A stretch of DNA of 11,415 nt from Kiritimatiellia bacterium (lineage in GTDB: Bacteria > Verrucomicrobiota > Kiritimatiellia > RFP12 > UBA1067): positions 1 through 11,415 of the forward strand of contig JAGCJE010000063.1 in NCBI GenBank assembly GCA_017648225.1, read 5' to 3'. Numbering within the stretch: the stretch's first letter is position 1; each line of letters opens with the position of its first letter. The position numbers and the translations under genes were made by a program. Under the pieces are notes generated by a model that was given only the letters and a program-made list of their open reading frames with translations, made no database searches and had not been told where the DNA came from. Shown here one piece after another: positions 6,257 through 11,415 of this stretch.

Positions 6257-7506
6257 AAGGCATCCCCTTCGAAATCAAACCCGTCGACGCGTTCAAGCCG
6301 TACTCGGCAGAAATCGCCCGCCTCAAGTCTGCGGGCCTTGGGAGAATCAAGAAGATAAACCACGCCGTCGACATCGGGCGCCTGGGAATGCATACGGGCG
6401 ACGCCGGGGGCCACCACGAGAGCCTCGTACTCGCCGCCGAGCATCTTCTTCGATTTTATCTTCCAAAGCTTCTTCGCCTCGGCCATAACGATTCTTTCGC
6501 GCTCTTCGGCGATCTTTCGCGAGGGACGCCCGGACATCTTCGCGCCCTTAGTACCCTTCTCGGGGCTGAACGCGAACGCGCCCAGACGATCGAACTGCAT
6601 CCGTCTTAAATCGGCCAGAAGCTCATTGAACCTAGCCTCTGTCTCTCCGGGGAATCCGGTCATCACGGTCGTGCGCAAGGTTATTCCGGGAACGACGTCG
6701 CGCAGGACTTCAGCCGCCACGCGCGAGGCCTCGATCGCGCCCTTCCGGTTCATTTTAGCGAGAATTTCAGGGACCGTATGCTGGAGCGGCACATCGACAT
6801 ACTTCACCGCGTGTTTCGCGTTGTTGAGCCAATCGATGAATTCCTCCGTTATCTCGCTCGGGTAACTGTAAAGAACGCGTATCCAAAAATCACCCTTCAA
6901 AGCATCGAGCTTCCAAAGCAGATCGCTCAGCCTGGTCTTGTCCTTAAAATCGCATCCGTAAAGCATCGGATCCTGGGCGACAATATTGAGCTCGCGGCAT
7001 CCGCTTTTTATAAGAGCCTTAGCTTCGCGAAGAATATCGGCCATCGGGCGCGAACGGAATCGGCCGCGAATTCCCGGTATTGCGCAGTAGGCGCACCTGT
7101 GGTTACAGCCCTCGGCGATCTTCAGATATGCGAAGGCCTTCCCGGTAAACCTGAGTTCCGGCATTTTCGGTTCGATCCATTCGGACGGGACACCTTGCCA
7201 GACATCGACCCCGGGAAATTTAGACTTCGCTTTCGGATAACGCTGGGGGTAACATCCCGTGACGACGACCTTACTGAAGTTACCGCTGTTCTTGAGCGCG
7301 ACGGCGCGGGCGATTTCGCTCTCCGCCTCTTCGCGTGCCGATGCAATGAAAGAGCACGTATTGACAATTACAACATCGGCACGGTCCGGATCAGGCGAAA
7401 GAATGCATCCCTCCTTAAGAAGGTTGCCCGCCATAACCTGAAGATCTACCGCGTTTTTGGCGCACCCGAGAGAGACGAGCGAAAGCGATGTCTTTACTTT
7501 AGCCAT
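6253..7506 (-). CDS. rimO: Ribosomal protein S12 methylthiotransferase RimO
   Basis: Radical-SAM enzyme that adds a methylthio group to the conserved Asp of ribosomal protein S12. The 417 residues are slightly shorter than the usual 430-440. The N-terminal UPF0004 domain has the three cluster ligands Cys15 (SLGCAKN), Cys51 (NTCSF) and Cys85 (TGCYPQ). The radical-SAM motif is EGCNHRCAYC with Cys134, 138 and 141. DVPLQH (238-243) and TGFPGET (283-289) are further family marks. A C-terminal TRAM domain contains SQAPDVDG (374-381), which is typical of RimO rather than MiaB. Two places differ from common RimO: VDLQ instead of VDSE after the first Cys, and AQDPMLYG where AQDTTxYG is usual. The gene starts 9 bp after the permease stop with no visible Shine-Dalgarno, and its stop overlaps the HAD start. 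The S12 gene is not in the window. Confidence 0.92.
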   Translation of the reverse strand: MAKVKTSLSLVSLGCAKNAVDLQVMAGNLLKEGCILSPDPDRADVVIVNTCSFIASAREEAESEIARAVALKNSGNFSKVVVTGCYPQRYPKAKSKFPGVDVWQGVPSEWIEPKMPELRFTGKAFAYLKIAEGCNHRCAYCAIPGIRGRFRSRPMADILREAKALIKSGCRELNIVAQDPMLYGCDFKDKTRLSDLLWKLDALKGDFWIRVLYSYPSEITEEFIDWLNNAKHAVKYVDVPLQHTVPEILAKMNRKGAIEASRVAAEVLRDVVPGITLRTTVMTGFPGETEARFNELLADLRRMQFDRLGAFAFSPEKGTKGAKMSGRPSRKIAEERERIVMAEAKKLWKIKSKKMLGGEYEALVVAPGVARMHSQAPDVDGVVYLLDSPKARRLEAGDFCRVRLERVDGFDFEGDAL

Positions 7507-7515
7507 ACTGAACCA

Positions 7516-9030
7516 TCACGCTTTTTTTGCGGCAGACTTCTTCGAGAAGATCAGCGAATACGCCAGAACAACGGCAAAGCAGATCACGGGAACGATGAAC
7601 GACGCGCGAAGCGAAGTCTGGGTAAGTTTAAGGTTCGTATCCCAGTCTGTAGCGAAACCAGGGACGAGTTTGCACCAGAAGCTGCTCGCATTACCGATAA
7701 TGTCGGCCATCCACGGCGTAATGATCGCGCCGCCGAGAATCGCCATAATAAGTCCTGAGGCGCCGAGTTTGACAACTTTCTGATCAAGTCCTCCAAGGGC
7801 TATTCCGTAGATCGTCGGGAACATAAGCGACATAAAGCCCGACATCGCGACGAGGCAGATGATGTTGGCGCTGAACGACATGCCGCCGCAGGCGAAAAGA
7901 ATTTTCGTAGGCAGATACATAACCCCGAGACACGATAAAATCGCACCGACGGCAAAAACAGCCATCATCAGAGCGGGGTTGAAATACTTCATGAGGAACG
8001 TCGCTATCCAACGGCATACGATGAAAAGAACAATCGCTATCGTGTAATAGAGCGCTCCCGTCGCGGCGTCAACGCCCAACTCCTTCTGACAATAGACGTT
8101 AAGCCAGGTCCAGGCGGCGATCTGCACGCCGACATAGAAGAACTGGGCGATAACGCCGCACCAATAGCGCGGAGTGCAAAGAAGAGTCGCGAGCATCGAA
8201 CGGTAATCGGAATTCAGAACAAGATAAACGACCGGACCGACGACTCCGCAGAGAACCCAAATAATCTTATTCATCTCCGGGAAAATGAAATAGAGAACCG
8301 TCATCGGCACAACCGAGAAAAGAAGAGCGGCCGAGACGCGGCCGAAAGCCTTGGCCGTCGGAGACTTCTCGCCTTCGCGCTTGAAAAGGAAGAAAAGCCA
8401 GATTATAAGCGCGATCGCGCAAAGACCCACATAGGGCGCACATACCCAGAAAAGCTCATGATTTACGATGGCATCAAGTTCCGCCTTCGGCATCGCCGCG
8501 CGTTCTTCGGCGGTCGCCTGATTTAAGTTCGAAAGAATAAGCTGCTGGGCAAGAACAATACCCATCATCGAGCCTACAGGGTTGAACATCTGCGCGAAAT
8601 TAAGACGCCTTACCGCCGTTGATCCGTCGCCAAGAGAAAGCACATACGGATTGCAGGTCGTTTCAAGAAGCGAACACCCGCCGGCCACGATGAATATAGC
8701 GATAAAATAAATGTCGAAACTCTGAGCGATACATGCCGGGATATAAAGCAGGGCCCCGGTTATATAAACGGCAAGACCGATAAGAACACCTTTTCGGTAG
8801 CTGAACTCTTCTGCCAGTACCGCGGCGAAAATCGCCAATACGGCATACGCGCCGTAAAACGCCACCTGGACAAGCCCCGCGCGCGACTGATCCATCGTGA
8901 AAATCTTCTGGAACGCGGGAACGAGATTGTCCGTCATGTTGTTCAAAAGCCCCCAGAGCGCGAAGCAGCTGACGAGCATGATGAAGATGGAAAGATACTT
9001 GCGCGGGACTACGGGGGCGTTGTTGTTCAT
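7516..9030 (-). CDS. FucP-like MFS sugar:proton symporter with an enlarged centre
   Basis: Inner-membrane major facilitator of the fucose/glucose/galactose:H+ symporter group. Two acidic residues match those essential in E. coli FucP: Asp34 in NMTDNLVP (FucP Asp46) and Glu123 in LLETTCNPYV (FucP Glu135). RRLNFAQMFNPVGS (141-154), VIAQFFYVGVQ (293-303) and SLMFPTIYGIALGG (401-414) are also FucP-type. Length is 504 against about 410-440 for the family. The excess sits between TM6 and TM7 and includes a polar stretch (167-195) and two hydrophobic segments (about 232-250 and 256-273), giving perhaps 14 membrane helices. A Shine-Dalgarno (AGGA, 8 bases before the ATG) lies inside the end of ilvA, whose stop overlaps this ATG (ATGA). 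The substrate cannot be read from sequence. Nearby glycosidases suggest a sugar; co-transcription with ilvA leaves room for something else. Confidence 0.82.
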   Translation of the reverse strand: MNNNAPVVPRKYLSIFIMLVSCFALWGLLNNMTDNLVPAFQKIFTMDQSRAGLVQVAFYGAYAVLAIFAAVLAEEFSYRKGVLIGLAVYITGALLYIPACIAQSFDIYFIAIFIVAGGCSLLETTCNPYVLSLGDGSTAVRRLNFAQMFNPVGSMMGIVLAQQLILSNLNQATAEERAAMPKAELDAIVNHELFWVCAPYVGLCAIALIIWLFFLFKREGEKSPTAKAFGRVSAALLFSVVPMTVLYFIFPEMNKIIWVLCGVVGPVVYLVLNSDYRSMLATLLCTPRYWCGVIAQFFYVGVQIAAWTWLNVYCQKELGVDAATGALYYTIAIVLFIVCRWIATFLMKYFNPALMMAVFAVGAILSCLGVMYLPTKILFACGGMSFSANIICLVAMSGFMSLMFPTIYGIALGGLDQKVVKLGASGLIMAILGGAIITPWMADIIGNASSFWCKLVPGFATDWDTNLKLTQTSLRASFIVPVICFAVVLAYSLIFSKKSAAKKA

Positions 9031-10529
9031 CGGCGTGTTCCTAAGAAATATTTATAGGCGGGATCTTTAGATACATCAAGATAGTTATACCCGATTTCAT
9101 CGAGCACCTTGGTAAATTCGGCGCGTTCCTCTTTCGGAACCTGGAAACCTGCGAGCACCTTGCCATGGTCGGCGCCGTGATTACGGTAGTGGAAAAGCGA
9201 AATGTTCCAGCGTCCCGCGATAACGGAAAGGAATTTCATCAAAGCGCCGGGCTTCTCGGGGAACTCGAACGAATAAACGACCTCGTTCACAATCTGGGAC
9301 GAGCGGCCTCCGACCATGTGGCGTACATGCTCCTTGGCAAGAGCGTTGTCGGAAAGATCGATGCAGTGGAAACCCGCGGAGCGGAACGACTTCTGCAGAG
9401 CCTTTCGCGCAGCGAGATCCTTTACGGAAACGCCGACGAAAATGTGGGCCAGAAGCCCTTCGCTCATACGGTAATTGAACTCCGTGACGTTATTGCGGCC
9501 GAGTTTCTCGATAAATTTCGAGAAGCTTCCCGGACCTTCGGGAATCGCGCAGTCGAAAATGGCCTCGCGCCCTTCGCCCAATTCCGTCTGCTCGCAGACA
9601 AAGCGGATGCGGTCAAAGTTCATGTTCGCGCCCGAAATGACAGACGCGTAAGTCTCCCCCTTCTTGGCGACCTTCTTGGCCGCCGCAAGGCCGAGAGCGC
9701 CAGCGGGCTCGCACACCGCGCGTGTCGCTTCGAAAATATCCTTTATCGCCGCGCACGTCTCGGCCGTTGAAACGCGGATAATCCCGTCGAGATTCTCACG
9801 GCAGAGGCGGAACGTCTCTTCGCCCGGCTTCTTTACGCAGACGCCGTCGGCGAAGAGTCCGGGATTGTCGAGCGTGACGCGGCGACCCGCCTTCAGCGAC
9901 TGGAACATGCAGTCGGAATCCTCGGGCTCGACGCCGTAGACCTTTACGCCCGGACGCACCTTCTTAATGTAGGCCGAAACGCCCGCCGCGAGACCGCCGC
10001 CGCCGATCGGAACGAACACGGCGTCAAGCTCGCGCCCGACATCGTCGAGAATCTCCTTGCCGACCGTGCCCTGACCCGCGATTACATCTGGGTCGTCATA
10101 CGGCGGAATAAACGTAAGGCCGAGCTTTTTGACGAGTCTCGCCGCCTCTTCGGCGCAGTCGGAATATCCGTCGCCGTGAAGAACGATATTGGCTCCGTGA
10201 GCCTTGACCGCGTTGATCTTGATTTCTGGCGTCGTAACCGGCATGACGATTGTCGCCTTTATGCCGAGCTTCTTCGCCGAGAGCGCAACGCCCTGGGCGT
10301 GATTGCCGGCGGACGCCGCAAGAACGCCGCGCTCAAGAACTTCACGCGACAGCGAGCGCATCTTATTGTACGCGCCGCGGATCTTATAGCTGTGGACGCT
10401 CTGAAGATCCTCGCGCTTCAGAAGAAAGCGGCAACCGTATTTTTTAGAAAGTTCGGACGCTTCATCAAGAGGCGTTTTTATCGCCACGTCATAAACGGAG
10501 GCATTGAGAATTTTTATGAGGTAATTCAT
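9027..10529 (-). CDS. ilvA: Threonine ammonia-lyase (threonine deaminase), biosynthetic, two ACT-like domains
   Basis: PLP enzyme that converts L-threonine to 2-oxobutanoate and ammonia, the committed step to isoleucine; cytoplasmic. The 500 residues match the long biosynthetic form. Catalytic domain: SVHSYKIRGAYN with the PLP lysine Lys49, SAGNHAQG at 73-80, and the glycine loop GGGGLAAG at 176-183 that holds the PLP phosphate. The C-terminal regulatory part has two ACT-like repeats beginning near REAIFDCAIPEGPGSF (321-336) and VVYSFEFPEKPGAL (417-430). These are the sites expected to bind isoleucine (inhibition) and valine (activation). It starts one base after the stop of the coiled-coil gene (TAAGATG) with no close Shine-Dalgarno, and its stop overlaps the permease start. 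No other ilv or leu gene is nearby, so it is detached from its pathway. The short catabolic form (TdcB) is ruled out by the regulatory domains. Confidence 0.94.
   Translation of the reverse strand: MNYLIKILNASVYDVAIKTPLDEASELSKKYGCRFLLKREDLQSVHSYKIRGAYNKMRSLSREVLERGVLAASAGNHAQGVALSAKKLGIKATIVMPVTTPEIKINAVKAHGANIVLHGDGYSDCAEEAARLVKKLGLTFIPPYDDPDVIAGQGTVGKEILDDVGRELDAVFVPIGGGGLAAGVSAYIKKVRPGVKVYGVEPEDSDCMFQSLKAGRRVTLDNPGLFADGVCVKKPGEETFRLCRENLDGIIRVSTAETCAAIKDIFEATRAVCEPAGALGLAAAKKVAKKGETYASVISGANMNFDRIRFVCEQTELGEGREAIFDCAIPEGPGSFSKFIEKLGRNNVTEFNYRMSEGLLAHIFVGVSVKDLAARKALQKSFRSAGFHCIDLSDNALAKEHVRHMVGGRSSQIVNEVVYSFEFPEKPGALMKFLSVIAGRWNISLFHYRNHGADHGKVLAGFQVPKEERAEFTKVLDEIGYNYLDVSKDPAYKYFLGTRR
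9039..9042 (-). promoter_or_regulatory. Ribosome binding site of the FucP-like permease
   Basis: On the minus strand AGGA sits 8 bases before the permease ATG, within the last codons of ilvA. It is the clearest Shine-Dalgarno in the window; most other starts here have none or only a weak one. It supports the ATG at 9030 as the true start and independent re-initiation after the overlapping ilvA stop. Confidence 0.55.
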
Positions 10530-10530
10530 C

Positions 10531-11415
10531 TTAGAAAGTATTTTCAGCCGCCTCCGCCTCTATCGCGGAGAAGTCGATTTCAGGGAAGGTTTCCGCCGCC
10601 AATTCCTTGTAGCGAGGGAATTTTTTAACGGCATCCATGGCGCAGTCCCTGTAAACCTTCTCTGCGCCTTCAACGTTGGAGCATACGATTTTCAGAGTCA
10701 TCGCAAACCCGAGCTGTGCGTCGGACCACTCTCTGAGCGTAAGTTTCTTAACGCCGTTCTCACGGCCATTGAGAATGAACTTCTGCCACAGCTCATTCAT
10801 CACCAGGGGATATTTGGAATAGACCGTCTGCCAGGAATATTTCGAGGTGTTGCCCTTTCTGTCCTTGTTTATAAGCACGATCTCCCTATCGTCGACGGAC
10901 GCCACCATCTTATCGTAAAATCTGTTCTTGTAGCACCTGGAGGTAAAGACGTAACCCTCACCCGGCTTGGAGCCCTTCATGTTTCTTATGAAGATATCCT
11001 GAACGGATTTCATCATCTGAACTTTTTTAAGCTCCATATCTAGCACCCTGCGGCGACCTTCGGCAGACTTGCACAACTCGGCGCGCGACTTCAGATCGCT
11101 TTCCGCATCCTTCCACATAAGACGCCTGAACGTTCCGTTGGCGATGAAGAGTTCAAAGGCGGACTTCGCGGCGGCGATCTCCTCGGCGATCAAAGCCTCT
11201 CGAGCCTCTTTCTCCTTGCGGGCCTTCTCCTCGTCAGCGAGTTTCTTTCTCTCCGCCCGCTCCTTGGCCTCCTTGAGATAACGCTTTCTGTCCTCTTCGG
11301 TCTTGGTTTTGCCGTTGAGCTTTTTGATCTCGGAATTCAAACCGTTGATTTCTTTTTTGATTTCGCTTATCTTTCCGTCGAACGACTTGACCTGAGGCTC
11401 GACCTCCATCACAAA
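10531..11415 (-). CDS. Unrecognised coiled-coil protein, probably the C-terminal part of a longer product
   Basis: I do not recognise this family. The frame is open to the right edge. GTG (11412) and ATG (11409) lie within the last nine bases and no stop is seen before them, so the true start may be outside. Visible are 293 codons. Residues about 10-85 are highly charged, Lys/Glu/Arg-rich and Ala-rich, with heptad-like spacing, so a long helix or coiled coil. Residues 86-140 are helical and amphipathic. Residues 150-200 look beta-rich, with a KMVASVDDREIVLINKD strand pair ending in YSWQTV. The rest, to about 280, is helical with several Trp and Cys, and the tail is acidic. No signal peptide, membrane segment or catalytic motif is visible in this part. 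Its stop is one base from the ilvA start, so it is co-transcribed with the cluster. The base and codon style matches its neighbours, so no sign of transfer. Confidence 0.55.
   Translation of the reverse strand, partial: FVMEVEPQVKSFDGKISEIKKEINGLNSEIKKLNGKTKTEEDRKRYLKEAKERAERKKLADEEKARKEKEAREALIAEEIAAAKSAFELFIANGTFRRLMWKDAESDLKSRAELCKSAEGRRRVLDMELKKVQMMKSVQDIFIRNMKGSKPGEGYVFTSRCYKNRFYDKMVASVDDREIVLINKDRKGNTSKYSWQTVYSKYPLVMNELWQKFILNGRENGVKKLTLREWSDAQLGFAMTLKIVCSNVEGAEKVYRDCAMDAVKKFPRYKELAAETFPEIDFSAIEAEAAENTF

Noticed and set aside
6778..7758. Open frame of 326 codons on the plus strand, antisense to rimO and the permease
   Set aside because: It spans the junction of two well-supported genes on the other strand, its product is Arg-rich with no recognisable motif, and such frames arise from codon bias.
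9165..9770. Plus-strand open frame of 201 codons within ilvA
   Set aside because: It lies opposite the conserved ACT-like and catalytic coding sequence of ilvA and has no family features.

Overview
The window reads as a gene-dense bacterial chromosome segment with no mobile elements, tRNA, rRNA or CRISPR. The gene content suggests an anaerobic, polysaccharide-degrading bacterium: two carbohydrate-active enzymes, an Nfn-type ferredoxin/NADPH transhydrogenase, a FucP-like sugar permease, and no SusC/SusD pair. Most starts lack a convincing Shine-Dalgarno sequence. Together this fits a PVC-group organism (Kiritimatiellota, Lentisphaerota or Verrucomicrobiota) better than a classic Bacteroidetes PUL. 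That placement is inference from gene style, not a phylogenetic result.

Layout. At 2-952 (+) is the C-terminal half of a GH2 beta-mannosidase-like enzyme, cut by the left edge just before its catalytic acid/base Glu. It faces a secreted DUF5060/DUF4038 glycoside hydrolase (GH140/apiosidase-like) on the minus strand (1084-2817). Behind that gene, a short AT-rich divergent promoter region (about 2818-3039) separates it from nfnA-nfnB (3040-5321, +). These two subunits overlap by one base and should form the FAD/Fe-S complex that couples NADH, NADPH and ferredoxin.

From 5318 to the right edge everything is on the minus strand and packed like one transcription unit. In transcription order it holds an unrecognised coiled-coil protein (open at the right edge), ilvA (threonine deaminase with two ACT-like domains), a FucP-like MFS permease, rimO (ribosomal protein S12 methylthiotransferase) and a HAD-superfamily phosphatase-like protein. 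Junctions are 1 bp, a 4-base overlap (ATGA), 9 bp and a 4-base overlap (GTGA). The last gene converges on nfnB and the stop codons overlap.

How the genes work together. The two glycosidases would release sugars from plant or algal polysaccharide, and a FucP-like permease could import such sugars, although it is co-transcribed with ilvA rather than with the glycosidases. Nfn would balance NADPH and ferredoxin in fermentation, and IlvA makes 2-oxobutanoate for isoleucine. I see no clear new defence or mobile system. The parts least explained by known families are the coiled-coil protein, the HAD protein with two large insertions, and the permease with a probable extra pair of membrane segments.
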